A program made the translations under genes and the position numbers. A DNA stretch of 64,000 nucleotides from Ignavibacteria bacterium (GTDB taxonomy: Bacteria; Bacteroidota; Ignavibacteria; Tepidaquicellales; Tepidaquicellaceae): NCBI GenBank assembly GCA_019694675.1, contig JAIBBK010000081.1, positions 1-64,000 of the forward strand, in the 5' to 3' direction. Positions 1 through 8,222 of this stretch are shown piece by piece (positions within the stretch are counted from its first letter, which is position 1; each line of letters starts with the position of its first letter). A model generated the notes under the pieces. The model made no database searches. It was not told the origin of the DNA and was given only the letters and a program-made list of their open reading frames with translations.

Positions 1-67
1 AAATGCCGTTCTCTTCCTTCACCCATTCATGTTCCTTCGTATATTTCAGTCCTTCTGGTATGTTCAT
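1..67 (-). CDS. gcvH: glycine cleavage system H protein, N-terminal fragment (runs off left edge)
   Basis: Reading leftward from an ATG at 67, the first 22 codons give MNIPEGLKYTKEHEWVKEEN followed by GI. This is the characteristic H-protein start, with the 'YTKEHEWV' signature of the lipoyl-domain family. H protein carries the lipoylated arm that shuttles the aminomethyl group between the P, T and L proteins of the glycine cleavage complex in the cytoplasm. The lipoyl-lysine and the rest of the protein lie outside the window. The upstream neighbour on the same strand is the small unknown gene at 185-415, with a gap of about 117 bases. The identification rests on a short but very distinctive stretch. 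Confidence 0.8.
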   Translation of the reverse strand, partial: MNIPEGLKYTKEHEWVKEENGI

Positions 68-184
68 GTCAGATTTGTTTTTTGAACGCTTAAAATAACG
101 AATAAGGAGCTTGTTTTCAATGAAGGATCCGTGTCCTCATCATTCCAAGCTCCTGATCTCTTAAGTAAGTAATGTCTAAATTAC

Positions 185-415
185 TCAGGCGACCTCTTCT
201 ATGTCTGAAGGAGTCTCCTGACTCTTGTGAAGATCCTGGTAGATCCTTTCCCAGTCTTCATTTCTTTTCTGAGGTGTCGGATACTCAAAGTAATATTCCA
301 TATCCCTCAGAGTGGAGAAAACCCCAATGAAGAACTTGCCGTCCTTCGAATCAACTTTCATGATGTGTTTCACAAAATTAAAGTTGAAGATCTGGTGCTG
401 TACACGAAAAACCAT
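185..415 (-). CDS. small hypothetical protein
   Basis: Open frame of 76 codons (ATG at 415; a second in-frame ATG at 361 would give 58 residues beginning MKVDSKDGKFF). The product is acidic at the end, rich in aromatic and charged residues (FSTLRDMEYYFEYP, EDWERIYQDLHKS), and has no signal peptide or membrane segment. I do not recognise a family. Codon use resembles the neighbouring genes, which favours a real gene. It sits upstream of gcvH on the same strand and could be co-transcribed with it, but nothing shows a functional link. It could still be a chance frame. Confidence 0.5.
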   Translation of the reverse strand: MVFRVQHQIFNFNFVKHIMKVDSKDGKFFIGVFSTLRDMEYYFEYPTPQKRNEDWERIYQDLHKSQETPSDIEEVA

Positions 416-553
416 TTACCATTCCTTTCTTCCTGCAGTTTTCAAACGCGGCCGCGGCAGGATTCACGGCAGCGCGGCAATTTTTAAAAAATGAAAATGG
501 AAAAAAGTATTCTGCGCGAATACATTTTGTTAAGCCTTAGAAATGGGGTTTGG

Positions 554-580
554 CAAATATAAAGATTTATGTTCATACAA
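554..580 (-). promoter_or_regulatory. possible Bacteroidota-type promoter for the 185-415 gene and gcvH
   Basis: On the minus strand, TATATTTG (561-554) matches the -7 box TAnnTTTG. A TTG (580-578) lies 16 bases upstream, shorter than the 18-20 seen at the better promoters in this window. It would leave a leader of about 130 bases before the ATG at 415. Weak call. Confidence 0.3.
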
Positions 581-599
581 TGTATAGAATTATCACCAT

Positions 600-1292
600 T
601 CATGATTTTTTCATATACAGAGTGTTTACGATCCCAAGAAAATTGTTGACTCTCTGTGTGAGTACAAATCCGATTTCACAGCACATTCGGGCGAATTCTT
701 CCGGAGTAAGAAAGTTGTTCACCGATTCTGACAGATATGTGTATGCATTCGAGCTTCCTGACACTTTGTTGCCGATCACAGGCATAATTCTGCTGAAGTA
801 AAAATCAAACAGACTGTTCAGTATTCCGCCGCTCCTGAACATTTCAATCACAACAAACATCCCTCCGGTTTTCAGAACCCTGTTCACTTCAAGAAGGCAT
901 CTTTTGAGTTCGTGAAAGTTTCTGACACCAAAACCTACAGTGACCAGATCAAATTCTCCTTCTTGAAACGGCAATTCTGCTGCATCAGCTCGGACAAGCT
1001 CAATGATCTTGTTGCTCTTATGCAGTCTCTGGAATTCAAGCATTTCAGCCGAGAAATCTGCTGCAACGATCTTCTCAGGAAACAACCTCAGCAGTTCTGC
1101 TGCAAGATCTCCCGTCCCGGTTGCCAGGTCAAGCACAGTGTCAAACTTCATTCCGCTTCTGATGAGATTGTCAGCGATCTCCCTTCTCCATTTCTTGTCG
1201 AGATTGAGCGTGAAGGCGTGGTTCAGCTTGTCGTATGTGGGGGCGATCTCGTCAAACATTGCGGAGATCTTCTTCGGAAACTTATCCGGCAT
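600..1292 (-). CDS. ubiE: demethylmenaquinone methyltransferase / UbiE family
   Basis: A 230-residue class I SAM-dependent methyltransferase, the usual length for UbiE/MenG. The SAM-binding glycine loop VLDLATGTGDLA is at about residues 53-64, the acidic post-II region at AADFSAEML, and the family motif FDLVTVGFGVRNF near residue 115. It methylates demethylmenaquinone (or the ubiquinone precursor) in quinone synthesis, in the cytoplasm at the membrane. In this kind of organism menaquinone is the likely product, so menG would be an equally good name. The ATG at 1292 lies 2 bases after the stop of the upstream permease gene. It is therefore the last gene of the minus-strand run that starts with the polyketide synthase at 5520. 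Confidence 0.88.
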   Translation of the reverse strand: MPDKFPKKISAMFDEIAPTYDKLNHAFTLNLDKKWRREIADNLIRSGMKFDTVLDLATGTGDLAAELLRLFPEKIVAADFSAEMLEFQRLHKSNKIIELVRADAAELPFQEGEFDLVTVGFGVRNFHELKRCLLEVNRVLKTGGMFVVIEMFRSGGILNSLFDFYFSRIMPVIGNKVSGSSNAYTYLSESVNNFLTPEEFARMCCEIGFVLTQRVNNFLGIVNTLYMKKS

Positions 1293-1294
1293 AA

Positions 1295-2512
1295 TCAGGA
1301 GAACCTCAATGCCCTGACGGGCTCAAGCTTTGATGCCAGGTAAGCTGGTACTATGGTTGCGAGAAATGTAAGCAGAATTGCCAGAAGCGATATGATCAGT
1401 ATCTGAAAAGGTTCGATCAGTATCGGGACATTGTTCATGTAATAGATCTCAGGAAGCGAGAAGAAACGGTACTTAAGTTCCGCCATGCATATTCCAAGCC
1501 CGATGACATTGCCGAGTACAACACCAGCAATTCCGATCACAAGTCCCGATGTAAGAAAGATCTTCATGATGCCGGTACGGCTCGTGCCGAGCGATTTCAA
1601 GATCCCTATAGACTGTGTCTTCTCAAGCACAAGCATCAGCAGTGTGCCCACAATGTTAAATGTGGCAACAATGATTATGAGCCCAAGTATGACCGGAGTC
1701 GGGGCCTTCTGAAGCTCAACCCATGTGAAAAGAGGCTTGTAGAGTTTGAACATTGACCGGGGATAGTAAGGATATCCGGCAACGCGCTTAATTGCATTAG
1801 AAACTCTTTCGGCATTCTCAAAATTGTCCAGCTTGATCTCAATACCGGTCACATTGTTGCCGAAATCAAATGTCTTCTGTGCTGTCTTAAGGTCGGTATA
1901 GACTATCATGTCATCATATTCCTTCAGGCCGCTTTCATAGATCCCGCTCACGATGAACTGCTTTATCTTCGGAGTGTTTGCCGGTGAAGGTATCCCGTTC
2001 AGCCCGAATACGATCACCTTGCTTCCCGTGTCTATCTTCATCTTTGCCGCAAGTTTATTCCCGACAAGCAGTCTGGAAAAGATCGTATCTACAGGCTGCA
2101 GATTGTATGCCCCTCTGAGGATCTTATTCCTGACGCTCGAAAGGTCTGTTTCCGCAACAATGCCTTTTAGAAGGAGCCCCTCAACTCCGGCTTTCGTTCT
2201 GAGCACGGCTTCCTTCTGAACTATCTCCGACATTCCTGAAATTCCGCCGATGCTGTCACGGATGAGCTTCATACCTTCCTTATAGTCGGGCAGTCCATCC
2301 GACTTGAATGAATTGACCTGAACATGTGCCACAAGCCCTGCCACCTTGTCGCGGATCTCTTTCTCGAACCCGTTCATTATTGATGTGGCTATTATCAGTG
2401 CGGCAACGCCAAGTGCAACGCCAAGGATGGAAATAGCAGTAATGAAGTGAATGAATCCGGAGCTGTTCTTTGAGAACAGGTAGCGTAGCGCTATGAATGA
2501 GCTGTATTTCAA
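1295..2512 (-). CDS. LolC/LolE-like ABC transporter permease (FtsX family)
   Basis: 405 residues, with the layout of lipoprotein-releasing permeases. There is an N-terminal SFIALRYLFSKNSSGFIHF start, one membrane helix at about residues 20-45 (ISILGVALGVAALIIATSIM, then NGFEKEI), a large periplasmic MacB-PCD-like domain, and three C-terminal helices in the FtsX domain (LLMLVLEKTQSIGILKSLGTS region). In E. coli such permeases work with the LolD ATPase to move lipoproteins from the inner membrane to the LolA carrier. No LolD partner is present in the window. The start is TTG at 2512, 4 bases after the prfB stop. It is probably translated with its neighbours in the six-gene run. Confidence 0.85.
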   Translation of the reverse strand: MKYSSFIALRYLFSKNSSGFIHFITAISILGVALGVAALIIATSIMNGFEKEIRDKVAGLVAHVQVNSFKSDGLPDYKEGMKLIRDSIGGISGMSEIVQKEAVLRTKAGVEGLLLKGIVAETDLSSVRNKILRGAYNLQPVDTIFSRLLVGNKLAAKMKIDTGSKVIVFGLNGIPSPANTPKIKQFIVSGIYESGLKEYDDMIVYTDLKTAQKTFDFGNNVTGIEIKLDNFENAERVSNAIKRVAGYPYYPRSMFKLYKPLFTWVELQKAPTPVILGLIIIVATFNIVGTLLMLVLEKTQSIGILKSLGTSRTGIMKIFLTSGLVIGIAGVVLGNVIGLGICMAELKYRFFSLPEIYYMNNVPILIEPFQILIISLLAILLTFLATIVPAYLASKLEPVRALRFS

Positions 2513-2516
2513 ATAG

Positions 2517-3609
2517 TTACTTCTCCAGCAGGTAAGCTTTTATGAACTCCTCCAGGTCACCGTCCATTACGCCCTGTGTATCGCTTGTTTCATAATCGGT
2601 CCTGTGGTCTTTCACCATATTATAAGGATGGAACACGTAACTCCTTATCTGACTTCCCCACTCTATCTTCTTCTTGGAACTCTCAACAGACTTGAGTCTC
2701 TCAAGCTCCTTCTCTTTTTCTATCATGTAAAGCTTAGACCTCAGCATCTTCATTGCATTCATCTTGTTCTGAAGCTGTGACCTTTCATTCTGACATTGCA
2801 CTACTATGCCTGAAGGCATATGAGTTATGCGGATCGCGGTTTCAACTTTGTTCACGTTCTGTCCGCCGGCTCCTCCTGCCCTGAATGTGTCAATTCTGAT
2901 GTCTGCAGGATTTATCTGTATATCAATATTGTCATCAATTACCGGAGTCACATATACCGCCGCAAACGATGTATGCCGCTTCTTGTTTGCATCGAACGGT
3001 GAGATCCTCACCAACCGGTGAACACCGTTCTCGGCCTTCAGGTAACCGTAGGCATATTCGCCCTTTACCTGAATTGTAGCGCTCTTTATTCCTGCACCGT
3101 CTCCGTCAAGCCTGTCTGCAAGGACAGTCTCAAAGCCCTTCTTCTCACAGTAACGAAGGTACATTCTCATAAGCATTTCCGCCCAGTCCTGAGATTCTGT
3201 TCCTCCGGCACCTGAGTTTATTGTGATGATAGCGTCACGAATGTCGTCTTCATCGGAAAGCATCACCTTGAATTCTGTGTCATCAAGAGATTTCAGAAAC
3301 CTGTCAGTCTCGGATGTTATATCTCCTTCGAGAGTCTCATCATTCTCAGCTTCGGCAAGTTCGATCAGTCCGCAAAGATCGCCGTACTTTGCCTCGAGCT
3401 GTTCAAACTCTTCCACGGTTTTCTTAAGTGAGGAAGTTCTTTGCAGAACATTCTGTGCTTCCTTATTGTCATCCCAGAAGTTCTCCGCACGGGAGAGTTC
3501 TTCAAGCTCGGCTATCTTATTTTTCTTTTCGTCAATCTCAAAGAAACCTCCTTAAAGAGCCGATCTTCTCTTTCGAGTCCTTTAGTCTGTATTTCTGCTG
3601 TTCAAACAT
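2517..3609 (-). CDS. prfB: peptide chain release factor 2, with programmed +1 frameshift
   Basis: Release factor 2 ends translation at UGA and UAA. The main frame carries the SPF anticodon-mimic tripeptide ([12 protein letters not shown]) and the catalytic GGQ ([15 protein letters not shown]). By itself this frame is too short: its first ATG at 3416 gives only 299 residues. Upstream, a second frame starts at ATG 3609 ([15 protein letters not shown]) and reads 23 codons to an in-frame TGA at 3540-3538. The junction is AGGAGG-TTT-CTT-TGA-G, the classic RF2 autoregulatory site. Slipping forward one base at CTT joins LRRFL to [14 protein letters not shown] and yields about 363 residues, the normal RF2 length. 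It lies 7 bases after the upstream AtuA-like gene and 4 bases before the permease gene. Confidence 0.93.
3538..3552 (-). promoter_or_regulatory. prfB programmed +1 ribosomal frameshift site
   Basis: On the minus strand: AGGAGG (3552-3547), TTT, slippery CTT (3543-3541), TGA stop (3540-3538), then G. The arrangement equals that of the E. coli prfB site (Shine-Dalgarno-like hexamer, one codon, CUU, UGA). When RF2 is scarce the ribosome pauses at UGA and slips +1, so RF2 controls its own synthesis. Both flanking frames were read by hand and join correctly. Confidence 0.92.
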
Positions 3610-3616
3610 GTTATTG

Positions 3617-3937
3617 TTATTTTTCTATTTCCATTTTCAAAAGCGCCGAAGCAAGCGTCTTTCCCTGAGCATCAAGCTTCAGAGAGACTGTACCGCCGCC
3701 GCCAAGCGTATTGTTAAGTACAAAATTCAAAGCCCGGATGTTGGGCATCTCATATCTCTTCACCTCGCCAAAGCATATTCCTTCAAAGAATTTCTTCACC
3801 TTCTCAGCGGTAACTTCCCTTTCGATCAGCTTATAGTCCTCATCATTGTATGCAATTAGCCCGATGTTTGCCGCATCGCCCTTGTCACCGCTTCTGCCGT
3901 GGCAGATATCTTTTAATGTGATTTTCATCTGATTCAT
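3617..3937 (-). CDS. AtuA C-terminal-like (ferredoxin-fold) protein
   Basis: 106 residues with the stretch ICHGRSGDKGDAANIGLIAY at residues 11-30, the hallmark of the small domain found at the C-terminus of AtuA/DUF1446 proteins or encoded separately beside them. The conserved ending NFVLNNTLGGGGTVSLKLD also fits. The large AtuA (DUF1446) partner is not in the window. The biochemical role of the stand-alone domain is not known to me. Links to acyclic terpene or acyl-CoA catabolism come from AtuA itself. The gene overlaps the methyltransferase upstream by 4 bases (ATGA) and sits 7 bases before prfB. A second in-frame ATG gives MKITLKD, which may be the true start. Confidence 0.75.
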   Translation of the reverse strand: MNQMKITLKDICHGRSGDKGDAANIGLIAYNDEDYKLIEREVTAEKVKKFFEGICFGEVKRYEMPNIRALNFVLNNTLGGGGTVSLKLDAQGKTLASALLKMEIEK

Positions 3938-4443
3938 GAGTTTAGTGCTTTTTCTTCCTCCCTGATCCTGATAATGAGCACAGCCGAGTTAAGCACTGTG
4001 AAAATGACTGCCGTGTATATAAGCCCGAAGATCATCGGAAGGCAGAATATTTCGAGGCTGACCACTGCATAGTTCGGATGCCTCATAAACCTGTACGGCC
4101 CACTCTTCACAAGTTTGCTTCCCGGTACGCGTATTATGCGTGTGTTCCAGTACTTTCCGAGTGAGATTATCACCCAGGCACGGACCAGTTGAAGAAAAAT
4201 GAAAAATACCAAAAACAAATAACTTATTTCACTCAAATTCCCTGCAGACCTTCGCACAAGAAACTCAGTGATCAATGAAATGAAGAATGCAGTGTGAAGA
4301 AGGACGATGTATTTGTAATGCTCCTGCCCGGTTTCAATTGCGCCTTCGGATTTGAGAGTCCTGACGTTTCTTGCCGAGAGCACAAGTTCTGCGAGTCTTT
4401 GCAGAATTACAATTACCATAACTGCGGCAAATATGCCTTCCAT
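3934..4443 (-). CDS. isoprenylcysteine carboxyl methyltransferase family protein (YpbQ/BpsB-like)
   Basis: 169-residue membrane methyltransferase with about four hydrophobic segments. It carries the C-terminal SAM-binding signature of the ICMT/YpbQ family: LGKYWNTRIIRVPG, then LVKSGPYRFMRHPNYAVV (about residues 107-135) and the ending RIREEEKAL. In Bacillus the homologue BpsB (YpbQ) O-methylates the alkylpyrones made by the type III polyketide synthase BpsA, and SrsB does the same for alkylresorcinols in Streptomyces. Here the gene follows a type III polyketide synthase by 9 bases, so the same pairing is likely. The stop overlaps the next gene's ATG. The product chemistry is inferred from the gene pair. 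Confidence 0.82.
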   Translation of the reverse strand: MEGIFAAVMVIVILQRLAELVLSARNVRTLKSEGAIETGQEHYKYIVLLHTAFFISLITEFLVRRSAGNLSEISYLFLVFFIFLQLVRAWVIISLGKYWNTRIIRVPGSKLVKSGPYRFMRHPNYAVVSLEIFCLPMIFGLIYTAVIFTVLNSAVLIIRIREEEKALNS

Positions 4444-4452
4444 TCCGACCGA

Positions 4453-5520
4453 TTAATTTCGTTTTTCCATCAGGATCATCTCGCTTGAAAATCCGGGGCC
4501 GAGTGAAGCCATGAGGCATTTGCCGGGGCTCACTCCCCTGCGGGCAAATTCATCAAGCACATACATTACGGTTGCACTCGACATATTGCCGTACTTTCTA
4601 AGCACATCACCTGTAATTTCCAGAGCATCTTTCCTGAGACCAAGAGCACCTGAATATGCGCTTATAACTTTTACACCTCCCGGATGCACTATGAAGTTCC
4701 GGATCTCATCTGCCGAAGTATTGTTCTTAGCAAGAAAGCCGGTAACATCTCCTGCAACTTTCTCAGAAACGATCGTCGGAATATCGCGCGAGAATATCAC
4801 TTTCAATCCGTCATCTGTAATCTCCCATCCCATCACATCAATTGTATCGTAGTAGAATCTGCTCTGGGAATCTATGAACGAAACGCCGAGATTTCTGTCA
4901 TCCGGAATCTTCACATTGTCACCGCATACTGCAGTACATGCAGCTCCGTCTGAAAACAAACCTGTAGCGATCAGATTGCTCTTTGACTTGTCACTTTTCA
5001 GGAATGTAAGTGAGCAGAGCTCGGTTGCCGCAACTGCAATGACTGCATCCGGATTGCCTGAAGCTATCCTGAATGCAAGTGCAATTCCGGATACACCGCC
5101 TGCGCATCCTAATCCCCACATAGGATTTCTCCTGATACCCGGGTTCATTCTGAGCTTGTTCACAACAAACGCATCAATACTTGGTGTGGAAAGCCCTGTA
5201 CTGGAAACGAATATGAGATCGGTTGCATCATTTGGAGATAATCCCGCCCTTCCAAGAGCACCTTCCACAGCTTCGGAAGTCAGTCTGATCGCAATTTCAC
5301 TGTAGTCCTCATTTCTTTCTCTGAAATTCCTGTGCTGTTCAAAATAACCGACGGGCACGCACAGGTTCCGTTTCTCAATTCCTGCATTGTCAAAAGATTC
5401 TAATAATCTGTCAAGATCATCAAAGCAGTCTGCAAATGTTTCCCGGGCAAGTTTGCGCAATGCTCCCTGCGGAGTCATATGGTCGAGTTCGAGCGATATG
5501 ACTGATGCGATGTAAGGCAA
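4453..5520 (-). CDS. type III polyketide synthase (alkylpyrone/alkylresorcinol synthase-like)
   Basis: 355 residues, the normal length for a chalcone/stilbene-synthase-fold homodimer. The catalytic triad is visible: Cys139 in MWGLGCAGG, His279 in IVHPGG and Asn312 in KYGNMSSATV. The C-terminal GPGFSSE loop is also present. Such enzymes extend a fatty acyl-CoA starter with malonyl-CoA and cyclise it to alkylpyrones or alkylresorcinols, often membrane phenolic lipids. The following ICMT-like methyltransferase supports this. The start is TTG at 5520; the in-frame stop at 5547-5545 excludes a much longer start. It heads a six-gene minus-strand run and is divergent from the amine oxidase at 5668. 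Confidence 0.88.
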   Translation of the reverse strand: MPYIASVISLELDHMTPQGALRKLARETFADCFDDLDRLLESFDNAGIEKRNLCVPVGYFEQHRNFRERNEDYSEIAIRLTSEAVEGALGRAGLSPNDATDLIFVSSTGLSTPSIDAFVVNKLRMNPGIRRNPMWGLGCAGGVSGIALAFRIASGNPDAVIAVAATELCSLTFLKSDKSKSNLIATGLFSDGAACTAVCGDNVKIPDDRNLGVSFIDSQSRFYYDTIDVMGWEITDDGLKVIFSRDIPTIVSEKVAGDVTGFLAKNNTSADEIRNFIVHPGGVKVISAYSGALGLRKDALEITGDVLRKYGNMSSATVMYVLDEFARRGVSPGKCLMASLGPGFSSEMILMEKRN

Positions 5521-5667
5521 AGTTGTGGATTTGTTTCTGTCAATCTAAGTTCAGGTGCAACAAAAAATAATGTAAAAACAACTGCTGAAGAAACTGACTT
5601 CCGGATTCATCTTTGAATGAGTTTATAAAGAATCTTCATTTGACTATTTTGACCGAAAAATTTCACT

Positions 5668-7029
5668 ATGGCCACCAGAAGAGAGTTCATTAAACGGGCC
5701 GCACTGCTTTCCGCAGCCGCTGCTGTACCAATCGGGTCTTACGGTTTCAATTTCATCTCAAGGAAAAAGGCAGTCGTCATAGGAGCCGGTTTTGCAGGAC
5801 TTGCCTGCGCTCTCAAGCTTAAGGAGAACGGCATTGACGTGACCGTTATTGAAGCAAGGAAGCGCACCGGAGGCAGGGTTTTCTCCTATAGGCCGGATGC
5901 GGAGCCGGGGCTTGTCATAGAACTTGGAGCTGAGTGGATCGGTGCATCTCATGAACGGGTTATAGAAATGTGCAGGAAGTACGGGATTGAGACGGAAGAC
6001 AATACATTCAACGACAGACTTATCTTGGATAACAAGTTTTACAAACCGGGAGAATGGAACTACTCGCCCGAGTGGCGTGAAAAGTTTGACAGGATCATTG
6101 CCGGTTACTGGAAGATGACGGAATCCGATAAGCGCAAGCTGGACAAGACCGACTGGTGGAGATTTCTGGTAAACAACGGAATTCCCGATCGTGATCTTGA
6201 AATAAGGGAATATGCAGACAGCACGGACTTTGGAGAATCTATCAGGTTTGTTTCAGCTTATGCCGCTCTTGCAGAATATGCCGAGTCAAGTGAAAGAAAT
6301 GAAATGGACTTTAAGGCACGGGGCGGCAACTCATCCATTACAGATGCGCTTGCAAATGATCTTGGATCTGACAAGATAATCACTGGAACAAGAGTCGTAT
6401 CCGTAAAGGGAGGCGATAGTCCTAAAGTTGTATGCGATGACGGCACTTCCTACGAATGCGATTTTGTTATCTGCACTGTTCCGACATATTCACTGCTTAA
6501 GATCAACTGGGATCCCGTACTGCCTGAGGACAAGCTGACCGCAATAAATTCATTGCAGTATGCACGCATCAACAAGTGCGCGACCCTTTTCAGCAATAGG
6601 TTCTGGGATGAGGAAGGATACAGCATACTCACAGACACTTTCTCCCACTACTTCTACCATGCCACAAAGAATCAAAGCAACCCTTCGGGTGTGCTGATAT
6701 CATACACCATTGGGGATAAGGCTGATATGTTCTCAAAGATGAACAAGAGTCAGAGAATTGAAACGGTTGCATCTTCTCTGACATTACCGGCAGGCGATGT
6801 AAAAGGATATGTGACTGATAACATAAATTACTACTGGGGTGGTGATGAGTACTCCAAAGGTGCATATGCGCTTTACGGAAGCGGGCAGTGGTTTGACGTG
6901 ATGCCTGTAATAAAAGAAAAGGTCGGCAGGATCTATTTTGCAGGAGAGCACCTCGCTGATTGGCAGGGATTTATGGAAGGCGCTGTAAACTCCGGCGAAG
7001 AAGCTGCCGTGAACATATTGTCGCTGTAG
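5668..7029 (+). CDS. Tat-exported flavin-containing amine oxidase (monoamine oxidase family)
   Basis: 453 residues. Residues 1-27 form a twin-arginine signal (TRREFIKRAALLSAAAA), implying export of the folded, FAD-loaded enzyme. It is followed by the Rossmann FAD motif VVIGAGFAGLACALKLKE with the GG-doublet region EARKRTGGRV at about residues 34-70. The C-terminal FAD motif IYFAGEHLADWQGFMEGA ends the protein. The family oxidises amines or related substrates such as polyamines, phytoene-type lipids or protoporphyrinogen. The substrate cannot be told from sequence. It diverges from the polyketide-synthase run with a gap of about 147 bases, so the two may share regulation. A role in modifying the polyketide lipid is possible but unproven. 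Confidence 0.82.
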   Translation: MATRREFIKRAALLSAAAAVPIGSYGFNFISRKKAVVIGAGFAGLACALKLKENGIDVTVIEARKRTGGRVFSYRPDAEPGLVIELGAEWIGASHERVIEMCRKYGIETEDNTFNDRLILDNKFYKPGEWNYSPEWREKFDRIIAGYWKMTESDKRKLDKTDWWRFLVNNGIPDRDLEIREYADSTDFGESIRFVSAYAALAEYAESSERNEMDFKARGGNSSITDALANDLGSDKIITGTRVVSVKGGDSPKVVCDDGTSYECDFVICTVPTYSLLKINWDPVLPEDKLTAINSLQYARINKCATLFSNRFWDEEGYSILTDTFSHYFYHATKNQSNPSGVLISYTIGDKADMFSKMNKSQRIETVASSLTLPAGDVKGYVTDNINYYWGGDEYSKGAYALYGSGQWFDVMPVIKEKVGRIYFAGEHLADWQGFMEGAVNSGEEAAVNILSL

Positions 7030-7076
7030 AAGTGATCCCGGATCGCAAATCCAAACGCGGAATTGCATGATAATGC

Positions 7077-8222
7077 ATGATGATGAATGAGTTCTTTATC
7101 ATAGCCGGAGAAGCATCGGGCGATCTGCATGCATCTTCCCTGGTCAGGGAAATGAAAAATCTTGCTCCGGACACTGTGTTTCGGGGAATAGGAGGGAGCA
7201 GGATGAGAAGCGCAGGCGTTGATACGGAACTGGATATCAACGAAGTAAATTTCATAGGGTTTACATCTGTACTGAGAAACATTTTCACGATAAAGAAACT
7301 CCTGAAGAAGACTTCCGACAGTATCATCAGAAACAATCCTGCCGCTGTCATACTTGTTGATTTTCCGGGTTTCAATTTGAGAATAGCTCAGCAGATAAGG
7401 CAGGAATACAAGGGGAAAATCATTTATTACATTTCTCCTCAGGTATGGGCCTGGCACAAAAGCAGGATAAAGATCATGAAAGAAGTTCTTGACCTTCTGA
7501 TAGTTGTATTTCCTTTTGAGACTGAGTTCTTCAGAAAAGAAGGAATGATTGCAGAATACGCCGGGCATCCTCTTGTGAAAAGGATCGACGGGTTTCTGAA
7601 GTCCAGCAGAAAGTCGGAAAATTCAAAACCCTCTGTCAGTATTCTATCGGGCAGCAGAAAGAGTGAGGTTGATGCAATGCTGCCGGTGATGCTCGAATCG
7701 GCACGTGAGTTGAGAAAGAGATTCGATTGCGAAATTAATGTGGTCTGTGCACAGCATTTGCCGCAGGAGGCTTACACAAGGCATATCCGGGACATGAATG
7801 TCAAACTGGTTCAGGGAAATGACAGCACGGATGCAAACTATTCAGCCATTCTGAACTCTGATCTTGTATTGACCAAGTCCGGAACTTCCACGCTTGAATG
7901 CGCTCTGCTTGGCGTCCCCTTTCTGGTTGTTTACAGGACCGGCGCGCTGAATTACATGATAGGAAAGCGGCTTGTTGATGTAAGCCATATTGCAATCGTG
8001 AACATTCTCCTCAACAGGCCCGCGGTCAGGGAGTTTCTTCAGAATGAAATGACAGTAAAGTACATTGTGAACGAATCAGAGAAAATACTGAGTGACAGTT
8101 CATACAGGGAAAATATGCTAAGCGAGTTTGCCGAGCTGAGAAAGATACTCGGCCCGAAAGATGCTTCCCGGGAGGCGGCCAAACTCATATGCTCTGTTAC
8201 CGGCATTTCAACCTCCGACTGA
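7077..8222 (+). CDS. lpxB: lipid-A-disaccharide synthase
   Basis: About 380 residues, the usual LpxB length. It begins NEFFIIAGEASGDLHASSL, the family N-terminal signature, and carries GIGGSRM, YYISPQVWAWHKSRI and the C-terminal donor-site stretch LTKSGTSTLECALLG. LpxB joins UDP-2,3-diacylglucosamine to lipid X, releasing UDP, at the inner face of the cytoplasmic membrane. Three ATGs occur in a row at 7077, 7080 and 7083; 7083 gives the most typical start. It is the first gene of the plus-strand lipid A/riboflavin run. Its stop overlaps the next ATG (TGATG at 8220-8224). Confidence 0.93.
   Translation: MMMNEFFIIAGEASGDLHASSLVREMKNLAPDTVFRGIGGSRMRSAGVDTELDINEVNFIGFTSVLRNIFTIKKLLKKTSDSIIRNNPAAVILVDFPGFNLRIAQQIRQEYKGKIIYYISPQVWAWHKSRIKIMKEVLDLLIVVFPFETEFFRKEGMIAEYAGHPLVKRIDGFLKSSRKSENSKPSVSILSGSRKSEVDAMLPVMLESARELRKRFDCEINVVCAQHLPQEAYTRHIRDMNVKLVQGNDSTDANYSAILNSDLVLTKSGTSTLECALLGVPFLVVYRTGALNYMIGKRLVDVSHIAIVNILLNRPAVREFLQNEMTVKYIVNESEKILSDSSYRENMLSEFAELRKILGPKDASREAAKLICSVTGISTSD

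Noticed and set aside
550..801. Plus-strand open frame of 83 codons
   Set aside because: It lies opposite ubiE and shows no family features; it is a shadow of the real gene.
2517..3416. prfB as a 299-residue gene starting at ATG 3416
   Set aside because: The upstream frame and frameshift site give a normal-length RF2; the internal ATG would miss the N-terminal domain.
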